64,000 nt of DNA from Nitrosomonas aestuarii. Lineage in GTDB: Bacteria; Pseudomonadota; Gammaproteobacteria; Burkholderiales; Nitrosomonadaceae. The notes below the pieces were generated by a model. That model did not search any database. It worked only from the letters and a program-made list of their open reading frames with translations, and was not told the origin of the DNA. A program made the translations under genes and the position numbers. The stretch lies in contig NZ_QAAE01000006.1 of NCBI RefSeq assembly GCF_003046585.1, positions 124,001-188,000 of the forward strand, given 5' to 3'. This document shows positions 37,698 through 46,434 of this stretch, piece by piece (the stretch's first letter is position 1; each line of letters starts with the position of its first letter).

Positions 37698-39245
37698 ATG
37701 CAAGCCAAATCCAGACTTTATACTGTTGTTTTACTGATTCTGTTCACCGGTATCGGATTAATTCTTTACAAGCACCTGATGCTGGGCTTTCCACTTATGC
37801 CGGATGACAAAAAGTTTGTCTGGACAATCGAAGCAAAGATTGATTTTCAGGCTCACGGGGATCCGGTCATAGTCTCCTTGGCCCTGCCACCGAAAGAACC
37901 ACATCTCACCTTCATGGAAGAAGATTTTGCATCATCCGATTACGGCTTCAGTGAGCTAGTGTCTAATAGTGAGCGTCGCGGCCAGTGGAGCAAAAGAACA
38001 GCCCAGGGTACTCAAACGGCATACTACCGCCTAAGTGTCTACGAAAATGATAAAATTATTGAAATTCCGCCATCCGATGCACCAGAACAACTCAAAAAAC
38101 CTGAATTGGATGAAGTATTCCTGACGGCCTCCTTGACATTATTAAAAAAGGTTCGAGCCAGATCTGCAAACCCTGAAATCTTCACACGCGAATTGGTTCA
38201 AACATTAAACTCGACATCTCCCGGTCAGAATCAACGCTTATTACGCAATGACAAAGCTGGTGAGGATTATAAAACACAGCTGATTCTTGACTTGCTGGCA
38301 CTGGAAGGTATCAGCGCGCGTGTTGTCCGCGGTCTTTTTCTTGAAGACGGACGCAGGCGCCAGTCTCTCACTAATTTTGTGGAAATACATGACGGAAACC
38401 AATGGATATTATTCAATCAGGACACAGGTAAAAGTGGCAAGCCGAAAAATTTTTTGATCTGGCAGCGCGGCGGACAATCTTTACTGGACGTAGTTGGCGG
38501 CAAAAATTCACAAGTTTCTTTTTCAATTATTAAAAATACGCATTCAACTCGAAATCTTGTTGTCAGCAGCAGTCTGAACAAACAGGCAACTGTGATCGAT
38601 TTTTCTATTTACAGTCTACCCATTGAACAACAGAATGCTTTTAAAATGATCCTTTTGCTGCCGATCGGTGCATTAGTCGTAGTCATCATGCGTATTCTTG
38701 TTGGCATCCGTACCTCCGGCACCTTTATGCCGATTCTGATTGCGCTAGCCCTGATTCAAACCACCCTGATAACGGGTATTGTAATCTTTCTACTTGTCGT
38801 AAGTACCGGTCTGCTCATACGCTCCTATTTATCGCGACTCAATTTATTACTGGTCGCACGCATATCTGCGGTCATTATTGTCGTCATTACCATTATTGCA
38901 AGTATTAGCATTATCAGTCACAAGCTGGGTCTGAGTCAGGCGCTCACGGTAACTTTCTTCCCGATGATTATTCTGGCATGGACAATTGAACGCATGTCTG
39001 TACTCTGGGAAGAAGATGGCCCCAGAGAAGTTATGATTCAAGGTGGAGGAAGTCTATTAACAGCAGTGATTGCCTATATTTTCATGACCAACCGTACTGT
39101 TGAATACCTGACTTTCAATTTTCCGGAATTAATGCTGGTTAATCTGGCATTAATTTTGATACTTGGTCAATACACTGGTTATCGTTTAACCGAACTTTAT
39201 CGTTTTCATTCAATGGGAAAGCAGCATGTTTCTGACAAGCTTTAG
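37698..39245 (+). CDS. Inactive-transglutaminase-like domain fused to seven membrane helices
   Basis: Protein of 515 residues. An N-terminal membrane helix (about 7-26) is followed by a periplasmic transglutaminase-like domain (about 30-310) and seven helices at 318-510 (for example MILLLPIGALVVVIMRILVG). The transglutaminase core lacks a clear catalytic Cys (the region LILDLLALEGISARVVRGL aligns but no Cys precedes it), so it is thought to bind rather than cut. ATG three bases after the retropepsin stop, and the stop overlaps the ATP-grasp start by 20 bases. This tight coupling points to a protein complex. Confidence 0.9.
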   Translation: MQAKSRLYTVVLLILFTGIGLILYKHLMLGFPLMPDDKKFVWTIEAKIDFQAHGDPVIVSLALPPKEPHLTFMEEDFASSDYGFSELVSNSERRGQWSKRTAQGTQTAYYRLSVYENDKIIEIPPSDAPEQLKKPELDEVFLTASLTLLKKVRARSANPEIFTRELVQTLNSTSPGQNQRLLRNDKAGEDYKTQLILDLLALEGISARVVRGLFLEDGRRRQSLTNFVEIHDGNQWILFNQDTGKSGKPKNFLIWQRGGQSLLDVVGGKNSQVSFSIIKNTHSTRNLVVSSSLNKQATVIDFSIYSLPIEQQNAFKMILLLPIGALVVVIMRILVGIRTSGTFMPILIALALIQTTLITGIVIFLLVVSTGLLIRSYLSRLNLLLVARISAVIIVVITIIASISIISHKLGLSQALTVTFFPMIILAWTIERMSVLWEEDGPREVMIQGGGSLLTAVIAYIFMTNRTVEYLTFNFPELMLVNLALILILGQYTGYRLTELYRFHSMGKQHVSDKL

Positions 39246-40239
39246 AAGACTCAAGAACATGGGTATTGTAGGCATGAACCAGAGAAACTTCGCTCTGGTA
39301 TCGCGTTATAATCCACGTCACTTATACCCGTTGGTAGACGATAAATTGAAAACAAAACAACTGGCGCAAGCAGCCGGTATTACAGTGCCCAAATTGCTTG
39401 GGACCTTACACTATCAATATGATGTCAAAGAGCTCAAAAACATGCTCAACGCCTATCAGCAGTTTGTTATCAAGCCTGTTAAAGGCAGTGGAGGAAAGGG
39501 TATTCTGGTCATCACCGAACAAAATCATAATCTCTACTATAAACCCAGTGGTGAAGCCGTCAAACTCTCGCATATCGAGCGGCATGTTTCTAATATCCTG
39601 AGTGGACTGCATAGTCTTGGTGGCAAACCCGATTCTGTCATGATCGAATCTCTGATACAAATTGATCCGGTTTTTGCTGATTATAGCTATGAAGGCATTC
39701 CGGATCTTCGCGTGATTGTCTTCAAAGGGTATCCCATTATGGCCATGTTGAGACTGGCTACACATGCTTCTGATGGCAGAGCCAATCTGCATCAGGGTGC
39801 AGTCGGTGTCGGTATCGATATCGGCACCGGCGAAGCACTGCATGCGGTTCAGTATGGGATCCCTGTTTATCATCATCCAGATACACACAAGGCATTTAAT
39901 GATTTAACGGTGCCACATTGGAACAAACTGCTTACATTGGCTGCCGCATGTTACGAAATGACCGGACTGGGTTATCTTGGCGTTGATATTGTCATGGATA
40001 GGGACCAAGGGCCTATGATAATCGAGTTGAACGCTCGGCCTGGACTTTCCATACAAGTTGCCAATTTTTCGGGGCTAGCGCCTCGTGTTGCAATCGTTGA
40101 AGCACTGGAGAGTTTTGATCATGATGCGCAATCGCGCGTCGACTTTAGCAAGAAAAATTTTGCCGCCGTTCGGAATTTAATACGCCCTCGAAGACGGACA
40201 AATCATATCAAAAATGCATCATTTCTTATTCTTAATTAA
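39226..40239 (+). CDS. ATP-grasp ligase (alpha-L-glutamate ligase-like)
   Basis: Cytoplasmic 337-residue ATP-grasp enzyme of the RimK-like class. ATP lid and binding residues: FVIKPVKGSGGKGILV (Lys-rich P-loop equivalent), MIESLIQIDP, DLRVIVFKGYPIMAMLRLATHASDGRANLHQGA and the Mg site IIELNARPGLSIQ. It should join an amino acid, probably glutamate-like, to a peptide or other carboxylate using ATP. GGGAAAG lies just upstream of the ATG. Third gene of the retropepsin/7TM-transglutaminase operon, with a 20-base overlap. The substrate is unknown. Confidence 0.92.
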   Translation: MFLTSFRRLKNMGIVGMNQRNFALVSRYNPRHLYPLVDDKLKTKQLAQAAGITVPKLLGTLHYQYDVKELKNMLNAYQQFVIKPVKGSGGKGILVITEQNHNLYYKPSGEAVKLSHIERHVSNILSGLHSLGGKPDSVMIESLIQIDPVFADYSYEGIPDLRVIVFKGYPIMAMLRLATHASDGRANLHQGAVGVGIDIGTGEALHAVQYGIPVYHHPDTHKAFNDLTVPHWNKLLTLAAACYEMTGLGYLGVDIVMDRDQGPMIIELNARPGLSIQVANFSGLAPRVAIVEALESFDHDAQSRVDFSKKNFAAVRNLIRPRRRTNHIKNASFLILN

Positions 40240-40253
40240 GTACCAAACCATCA

Positions 40254-41042
40254 TCACTTGTTGTTATCGGTTCTCTCGCTAGCCGATTCTTTGTTTTCCG
40301 TTTGAGCATACACGTGGTTCCGATCCGTTAATTCACTTTTAAAATCCAAACCGACCTTCTCTACGACTTTTGTCAGAGTAGAACGCGCCGCATACATTCC
40401 CATTCCCAAATGAAAAAGTGTTTTTAAGGGAACGGAGCCATTGAAGAGTAAAGGTATCAGTCGCACAATATCGGTGGTGCCATCAGCATAGACCACATCC
40501 AACAGCGCGGGTGGCGGCGAAAACTCCAGGGGATCAACGATTGCACGTATCGCAATAAAAGGAATATCCTTTTGTGCGGCAAAATCCGCTACGATCGCTG
40601 TTTCCATATCTGCTGCACAAGCACCTGTTTCCTCTCCCAGTTCTAATTTTTCTCGTCGTGAAAATAACGGCGCCCGACTGCCAGTCAGCGTTCCGCCCAC
40701 AACAGTTAAGTATGAAGGCAGTAACTTTAGCACACGTTCACGCCACTCCAATGTCACCGGCAATTGCCTGCCGTTATAATAAATACTTTCCGGCACCACC
40801 AGATCCCCGGGTACCAATTTGTTATCCAGGGCAGCAGCCACGCCAAAGCTAAGCAGGGCATCAACTTCATACTCATGCAGTATCTCAGATGCTTTCAGTG
40901 CGCCTTCATTGCCCATTCCACTGAGGCAAAGCCGCGTAGTCGGTGCGATTCTGGCAATTTTAAAAAGTGGAAAACGTAGTTTCATTAAACAACTGGCTTC
41001 AGACTTTAATGCCGACACAATGCCCACAATACTATCACTCAT
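40254..41042 (-). CDS. hpnG: Adenosylhopane nucleosidase/phosphorylase
   Basis: Nucleoside-phosphorylase-like enzyme of 262 residues that releases adenine from adenosylhopane to give ribosylhopane, a step to extended hopanoids. Signatures: SGMGNEGALKASEIL, LLSFGVAAALDNKLVPGDLVVPE, the purine-site GACAADMETAIVADFAA and AIRAIVDP. An upstream ATG (41087) would add 15 residues, but the ATG at 41042 overlaps the shc stop (ATGA) and has GGGAG eight bases away, so coupling to shc fixes this start. The C-terminal tail is longer and charged. Convergent with the ATP-grasp gene, 14 bases apart. Confidence 0.92.
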   Translation of the reverse strand: MSDSIVGIVSALKSEASCLMKLRFPLFKIARIAPTTRLCLSGMGNEGALKASEILHEYEVDALLSFGVAAALDNKLVPGDLVVPESIYYNGRQLPVTLEWRERVLKLLPSYLTVVGGTLTGSRAPLFSRREKLELGEETGACAADMETAIVADFAAQKDIPFIAIRAIVDPLEFSPPPALLDVVYADGTTDIVRLIPLLFNGSVPLKTLFHLGMGMYAARSTLTKVVEKVGLDFKSELTDRNHVYAQTENKESASERTDNNK

Positions 41043-43009
41043 TCCTTGTGCTCCCAGGTTAAGGCGCGATAACGGGCCAAAGCCCATACTGGAAAGTATT
41101 TAGAATACCCATGATATTTCAGATAAAAAACACGTGGAAAACCTGGCGCAGTAAACCACGGTTCCTCCCATAGACCTTCTGCAGATTGACTGCGCAATAA
41201 ATATTTGACTCCATCGGACACTGACTGACTGTTGACCTCTCCGGCAGCCATCAAACCAAGCAGCGCCCAAGCCGTCTGAAAAGAGGTGCTGGTCTCAAAC
41301 CGACCCGCCTGTTGTTGATCGAAGTAGGAATCGTTTGTTTCACCCCAACCTCCATCTTCTCGCTGCACCGATTTCAGCCACTGAACTGCCCGTCGAATTG
41401 AGAAATGATTCACATCAAGTTTGGCCAGCCTTAAAGCCTCCAATACTGACCAGGTTCCATAAATATAGTTTGTACCCCAGCGACCAAACCAGGCACCATT
41501 GGCTTCTTGTTCATGAAGTAAAAAAGCGATACCCTGCTGTACCGCCTGCTGATGACGCGACTCACCATATAGACTAAGAAAGCCAATGCAACGAGCGGTC
41601 ACATCACTTGTCGGAGGATCAATCAATGCGCCATGATCGGCAAATGGAATTTCATTGAGATAGTGATAAGTATTATCGATATCAAACGCAGCAAAACCGC
41701 CGTTGCTTGACTGCATACCCGCAAGCCAGTTGGCGGCACGCATGAGCGGTTGTTCATAAGTTCGCGCATTTTCAGATGTTTGTGCTTGCACCAACGCCCA
41801 GGCAACAGCTGCAGTATCATCAAGATCCGGATAATGTGGGTTGGCATATTGAAATGCCCAGCCGCCACCCGGCAGTCTCGGACATTTATCACGCCAGTCA
41901 CCCGCTTCATCCAGGACTTGTTTTGTCAACAACCAGTCCATTGCCGTATGTATCGGTTTTTGATCCGTTCCGGGATCTTCCTGTAGCGCCAGTCCACTTA
42001 GCACGGTATCCCATACAGGCGATGTGCATGGCTGACACCAAGCTTGCTCGCCATCATCGATTAACAGACCTTTTAATGCATCACGGCAAAGTACCCGATC
42101 AGGGTGATCATCACTATATCCTAGTAACGCCAATGCTTGATATGCATTGACCATAGCAGGAAAAATAGCGCCTATCCCACACTCACCATTTAATCGCTCC
42201 AGCGTCCATCGTTCGGCTCGTCGTATCGAGTAGCGACGCAGAAATTCGGGAACACGCGGCTCCACCCTGGATAAAATGCGTTCCACCCCCATAAAAAATC
42301 GTTTCAGGCGCGTTTCCGCTTTGGGAAAATAATTCGTTTCTTGTTCGGGTGGAACTGTAAACAATTCACGAATATCAATATTTCGCGGATTAACCGCTTT
42401 CGCTTTTAAAGTACACAAAATTGAAAGCGGCACCATCACGGTACGCGACCAGTACGATATCTTGCTTAGATGAAACGGAAACCAGCTGGGTAACAATATC
42501 AATTCAGACGGAACAACAGGAACGCCGCGCCAGGGTATCTGTTGATACATCGCCAGCAGCAAACGTGTAAAAACATTTGCCCTGGCTGCACCCCCACGTT
42601 TTAGAATTGCTTCGCGCGCACGAACCATGTGGGGCTCTTCAGGAGAATCGCCCACCAGCTTCAACGCATAATAAGACTTGATAGTGCAACTGATGTCAAA
42701 ATCCCCACCATAATACAGTGGCCAGCCATTATGTACCTGATCCTGCTTCGACCTGATAAAACGGGCAATTTTGTTTTCAAGCGCTATATCCACCTCATCC
42801 ATAAAATGCATCATCAAAATATATTCTGCGGGTATCGTGCAGTCGGCCTCCAACGGAAAACACCAATGACCATCATGATTCTGTAGTGCCAATAACGCCG
42901 AACGTGCCTTGTTAAATTGGATATCCAGCGCCAGTTCATCTGCTCCATTTTTGTTGGTTAAATCAGTATTGTCCTGGGTCATTTCTATGCGTTCATGCAT
43001 CCCGTTCAT
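41039..43009 (-). CDS. shc: Squalene-hopene cyclase
   Basis: Monotopic membrane enzyme of about 656 residues that cyclises squalene to hopene/hopanol, the committed hopanoid step (hpnF). The protonating motif is DLDDTA (Asp395, Asp397, Asp398) and several QW repeats are visible (GGWGETNDSYFD, GAWFGRWGTNYIYGTW, GLWEEPWFTAPGFP). Possible starts are TTG 43021, ATG 43009, ATG 43000 and ATG 42982. The ATG at 43009 has a weak AAG-type site and is taken provisionally. Follows mlaA by about 130 bases and is coupled to hpnG. Confidence 0.96.
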   Translation of the reverse strand: MNGMHERIEMTQDNTDLTNKNGADELALDIQFNKARSALLALQNHDGHWCFPLEADCTIPAEYILMMHFMDEVDIALENKIARFIRSKQDQVHNGWPLYYGGDFDISCTIKSYYALKLVGDSPEEPHMVRAREAILKRGGAARANVFTRLLLAMYQQIPWRGVPVVPSELILLPSWFPFHLSKISYWSRTVMVPLSILCTLKAKAVNPRNIDIRELFTVPPEQETNYFPKAETRLKRFFMGVERILSRVEPRVPEFLRRYSIRRAERWTLERLNGECGIGAIFPAMVNAYQALALLGYSDDHPDRVLCRDALKGLLIDDGEQAWCQPCTSPVWDTVLSGLALQEDPGTDQKPIHTAMDWLLTKQVLDEAGDWRDKCPRLPGGGWAFQYANPHYPDLDDTAAVAWALVQAQTSENARTYEQPLMRAANWLAGMQSSNGGFAAFDIDNTYHYLNEIPFADHGALIDPPTSDVTARCIGFLSLYGESRHQQAVQQGIAFLLHEQEANGAWFGRWGTNYIYGTWSVLEALRLAKLDVNHFSIRRAVQWLKSVQREDGGWGETNDSYFDQQQAGRFETSTSFQTAWALLGLMAAGEVNSQSVSDGVKYLLRSQSAEGLWEEPWFTAPGFPRVFYLKYHGYSKYFPVWALARYRALTWEHKE

Positions 43010-43140
43010 ATAAATCTTCAATGTAATTAGTGGTTGGATCTCAGTAATGTATTCATGTTGTTTTAATTATTCGGATCAGATCCGTTTTCATGAATGTCCT
43101 GCTTAGCGGTATCCTGCATCAGGGGCTTTCCGGGCGCACC

Positions 43141-43971
43141 TTAATCAGAAATCTGTTTTTTTATTTTTGTCTCAAATGGATTGTCTTGAAATGGCTCTTC
43201 ATCATAAAGATTAAGCGGCGGATTGCCGTCGTAAACCAAAAATTCTCGTTGCTGCAGTGATGCTTCCCGAACAAATAAATAAGGATCAAGCGCCGCCTGA
43301 TCACGTATGCGCATAGGACCTGCAAGACGCGCCCGTTTATCAACCGCTCCCAAAATGGTTAAAGGCGCAAATACCCCAGCCCCGGCAACCGCACCTACAT
43401 AAAACAGCACATTGGTTACCATTGTCACCGGCACGCTTGCCACGTCGCGCTTGCTACTGGGCCCCAAAATAGGAATAAATAAATAAGAGCCTGTATCGAC
43501 ACCCCATACGCCCAAAGTTTGTCCGAAATCCTCATCGTGTTTTTCCAGTCCCATATGGGTTGCCATATCAAACAAGCCAAACAACCCTACTGTCGAATTA
43601 ACTAGAAAACGTAAGCCATCCGCAAACCCCTGTTTCACCTTTCCTTGTAAAAAGGCATTTAAAACAACATTCGGATACGAAAGGTTGTCATAAAAATTAC
43701 CAATCGAACGCTGTGCAGCATTCGGCACATATTCCACATAAACATCGACTACCGGTTCAAAAAACACACGATCTACCTTATCGGTGAAATTATATGACGC
43801 ACGGTTAATATCCTCATGCGGATCAACTGGGTCCACATCACTGCCGTCTTTTTGAGACAGTGTAGAGCAGCCTTGCAGTATTAAAATAAGTGCCAGTAAA
43901 AAAATAATTTTAGGCAAATTATTGATTTTATTCGAACTCATACTGTAGGAGGACTGAACATATCCATTCAT
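43141..43971 (-). CDS. mlaA: MlaA/VacJ-type lipoprotein
   Basis: Outer-membrane lipoprotein of 276 residues with lipobox LQGC (Cys35). The family core is complete: DPHEDINRASYNFTDKVDRVFFEPV, VPNAAQRSIGNFYDNLSYPNVVLNAFLQGK, FGLFDMATHMGLEKHDEDFGQTLGVWG and the pore-like FIPILGPSSKRD. MlaA extracts mislocalised phospholipid from the outer leaflet of the outer membrane. It lies between hpnA and shc on one strand, so it probably serves hopanoid/phospholipid placement. The mlaBCDEF genes are not here. The start may instead be the ATG ten codons later (MSSNKIN). Confidence 0.93.
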   Translation of the reverse strand: MNGYVQSSYSMSSNKINNLPKIIFLLALILILQGCSTLSQKDGSDVDPVDPHEDINRASYNFTDKVDRVFFEPVVDVYVEYVPNAAQRSIGNFYDNLSYPNVVLNAFLQGKVKQGFADGLRFLVNSTVGLFGLFDMATHMGLEKHDEDFGQTLGVWGVDTGSYLFIPILGPSSKRDVASVPVTMVTNVLFYVGAVAGAGVFAPLTILGAVDKRARLAGPMRIRDQAALDPYLFVREASLQQREFLVYDGNPPLNLYDEEPFQDNPFETKIKKQISD

Positions 43972-44064
43972 CTACCAACAAAACCGATCAACGTTATCAC
44001 TTTATAAAAGTTGCTATTTTATATGGGATGTTCCACCATGTCACAAAACTGAAAAATGCGGCAG

Positions 44065-45081
44065 CTAAATCCGTTGCTGCATTGGTAAGCGGCGCGTGAT
44101 GAGTCCTTGGCCACTTAACCAATCAATTTCATCCTCCAACGCTTTACGCAATGTATTTTGTGGAAGCCCCAGCTCTTTGACTGATTTATCGCTATCAAAA
44201 TGCATCGGATAACGCGCGAGTCTCACGCCAGTTAACGGTGCCCTAGGTTGACGGCGTGTAACATAATCAGCAAGAAATTCAGAAACAGCACCTGCAGTTA
44301 ACGCAACCCAATACGGAATGCGAACTTTGGGCATAGCAAGTCCGGTGATCTCCTCAATCATACGCAACAACTCACCCAGCGTCATATTTTCATTACCCAG
44401 TATATATCGCTCTCCATACCGGCCTTTCTCGGCCGCAAGTATATGACCAGCGGCGATGTCGCGAACATCTATCAAATTAAACCCACAATCAAGATAAGCC
44501 GGCGTGCGTGTATTGATAAAATCCAGAATCATGCGTGTAGGCGGCGTAATTTTACGATCACCCGGACCAACCGGTAAAGTAGGTGCAACAATGACAATAG
44601 GCTGACCATCCTTGGCCGCTTTAAAAGCAGCCTGCTCTGCAAGAAATTTTGACCGGCAATAAGGTCCTGGCATTTCATGTATTCCGCGCTTTATGGCTGC
44701 ATCAATCGCATCAACATGGCGCGCCTTTCCCGTTAAAATAGATTCAGTAGAGGTATAGACAATGACATCAAGATCATGATTTGCAGTTTCATTCAGTATG
44801 GTGCAGGTACCTTCATAATTGACACGCCTGAAGTCATTTTTATCACGCGTCCACAAGTTCGGATTGGCCGCGAGATGATATAATCTGTCGACGCCTTTTA
44901 ATGCTTTTTTGACAGCATCGGCATCACATACCGAACCACGCACCACTTCCACGTCAGACGATAACGGCACATCTGCTAATTCCAACACTCTGACAGTTTC
45001 ACCACGTTCAAGCAATTGCTGAACCAAATGCGATCCAATAAACCCTCCTCCGCCTGTCACCAACGAGCGTCGATTACTCAC
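44065..45081 (-). CDS. hpnA: Hopanoid-associated sugar epimerase
   Basis: Short-chain dehydrogenase/epimerase of 338 residues. NAD site TGGGGFIGSHL at the N-terminus, HLAANPNLW, catalytic YCRSK (Tyr-x-x-x-Lys) and IDVRDIAAGHI. The family is tied by gene linkage to hopanoid clusters; its reaction is thought to modify the side-chain sugar but remains unproven. It is first in the order hpnA-mlaA-shc-hpnG. The 388 bases upstream have no gene. Confidence 0.92.
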   Translation of the reverse strand: MSNRRSLVTGGGGFIGSHLVQQLLERGETVRVLELADVPLSSDVEVVRGSVCDADAVKKALKGVDRLYHLAANPNLWTRDKNDFRRVNYEGTCTILNETANHDLDVIVYTSTESILTGKARHVDAIDAAIKRGIHEMPGPYCRSKFLAEQAAFKAAKDGQPIVIVAPTLPVGPGDRKITPPTRMILDFINTRTPAYLDCGFNLIDVRDIAAGHILAAEKGRYGERYILGNENMTLGELLRMIEEITGLAMPKVRIPYWVALTAGAVSEFLADYVTRRQPRAPLTGVRLARYPMHFDSDKSVKELGLPQNTLRKALEDEIDWLSGQGLITRRLPMQQRI

Positions 45082-45469
45082 GCCTCTTCCTGTTTTTTTA
45101 ACAGCATAAAGATTCTTTTATAAGGAAAACAATTTTTAAAAACGTGCAGCAATATTCATTTACTGCAACAAAATGAGCTGTGCAGCTGACACGAAAACAT
45201 AGAAAGGCACACTTATGAGGTATCCTACTTGTTGTTTCTAAATAGTACTAAACTTATACATGATAAGAATAATTAAGCACAATATTTATTCAATTTTCTT
45301 TACAAAACCAAATTTTAATATTTTACAATAAAGCAACACATGATCTGCATGAGTTTATAGCATTTTACTATCCCTTAGAACAGCCCATTCTGATGTTGGG
45401 CGCACTCCACTCATATCTGTGTGCTGCACCGCATGTCACATCACTATATAAGCGTCAGATATTTAGTCA
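45082..45469. other. Gene-free region between hpnA and exbB
   Basis: On the minus strand this is downstream of exbB and upstream of hpnA. It has no exbD. Right after the exbB stop an ATG overlaps it (TGATG) but runs only eight codons. The rest is AT-rich and probably carries the hpnA promoter, which I cannot place. Confidence 0.5.
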
Positions 45470-46096
45470 TCAAATTGACGGCACACTGGTGGACCGCCGT
45501 TCTCCCTGAACAGTTTCAACGAGTTTGAGCGCTTGCAATTCCATTTCAATTGCCAGTGCATCGACTTTTGCGCGGAAATGACGGTAGAAAATCATACTTG
45601 GTATAGCAACCAGTATACCAAAGGCAGCATTATACAACGCTACAGAAATCCCGTAGGCCAGTTGCCCAGGATTACTGCCTGCCGGCGAATTAGACCCGAA
45701 GATCTCAATCATACCGACCAGAGTCCCGAACAATCCCATTAACGGACTAAGCGCTGCAATGGTACCAAGTGTTGTTAAATAGCGATCCAGATCGTGCGTA
45801 ACAACACGCCCCGCCTCTTCAATAGATTCCTTCATGATCTCACGCGGACTATTTTCATTTTGTAATCCTGCTGCAAAAATCCGTCCTAACGGGGAATGCT
45901 GCTGGAGCTTTGAAATCATATCAAGTGTCACACCGCTCCTTTTATATTCATTCAATACTCTCGGCAACAAATCTCTTGGCACAACAACACGTTGACGCAA
46001 CGACCACATCCGTTCACCAATGATACCTACAGCAATGATGGAAGCAAAAATAATAGGCCAAACAGGCCAACCCGCTGCTTCAATTAAAGATAACAC
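45470..46096 (-). CDS. exbB: ExbB/TolQ/MotA-type proton channel protein, no ExbD partner adjacent
   Basis: Inner-membrane protein of 208 residues with three helices: N-terminal (about 7-27), and the long pair about 115-140 (ALSPLMGLFGTLVGMIEIF) and 150-175 (AYGISVALYNAAFGILVAIPSMIFYR). It should couple proton flow with ExbD to energise TonB-dependent uptake or another envelope process. In related betaproteobacteria exbB is divergent from xseA and followed by exbD and lpxK; here xseA is divergent as expected but exbD is missing downstream. Whether ExbD is elsewhere cannot be told. Confidence 0.9.
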   Translation of the reverse strand: MLSLIEAAGWPVWPIIFASIIAVGIIGERMWSLRQRVVVPRDLLPRVLNEYKRSGVTLDMISKLQQHSPLGRIFAAGLQNENSPREIMKESIEEAGRVVTHDLDRYLTTLGTIAALSPLMGLFGTLVGMIEIFGSNSPAGSNPGQLAYGISVALYNAAFGILVAIPSMIFYRHFRAKVDALAIEMELQALKLVETVQGERRSTSVPSI

Positions 46097-46220
46097 GCAA
46101 AACTCTCCTCATTAATCAGACCGAATGCTTTTGATACAAAAAAATCATGTATCCTAAAACCCAAACCAGTACATAATGTATCCTGTCGATTTGTTTTCAG
46201 CAACAATCCTTTTTATTTTG

Positions 46221-46249
46221 TTCACAAATTCTGTGCATAACTTTGTGAA
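46221..46249. promoter_or_regulatory. Inverted repeat in the exbB/xseA divergent region
   Basis: TTCACAAA (46221-46228) and TTTGTGAA (46242-46249), 13 bases apart, 125 bases upstream of exbB and 186 upstream of xseA. It has the form of an operator for a dimeric regulator. The rest of 46097-46434 shows no gene. Confidence 0.35.
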
Positions 46250-46434
46250 TATCTTTTGAGAATCAATATTAAGTCACCAAATAAAAAAAGATTTTTATAG
46301 ATGGCTGCATTTTAAGTAAATTTGATAAGATTAATACAAACAATGTGTTACACCAAACGCCATGATTGTAAAATTGTCAGGCCTATTATCCGCTCATTTA
46401 CACCCAAACATGTGGATTAATATCAAATATTAGT

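Noticed and set aside
40254-41087. Upstream ATG (41087) as the hpnG start
   Set aside because: It would overlap shc by 49 bases with no ribosome site, while the ATGA overlap at 41042 has GGGAG and gives the family N-terminus.
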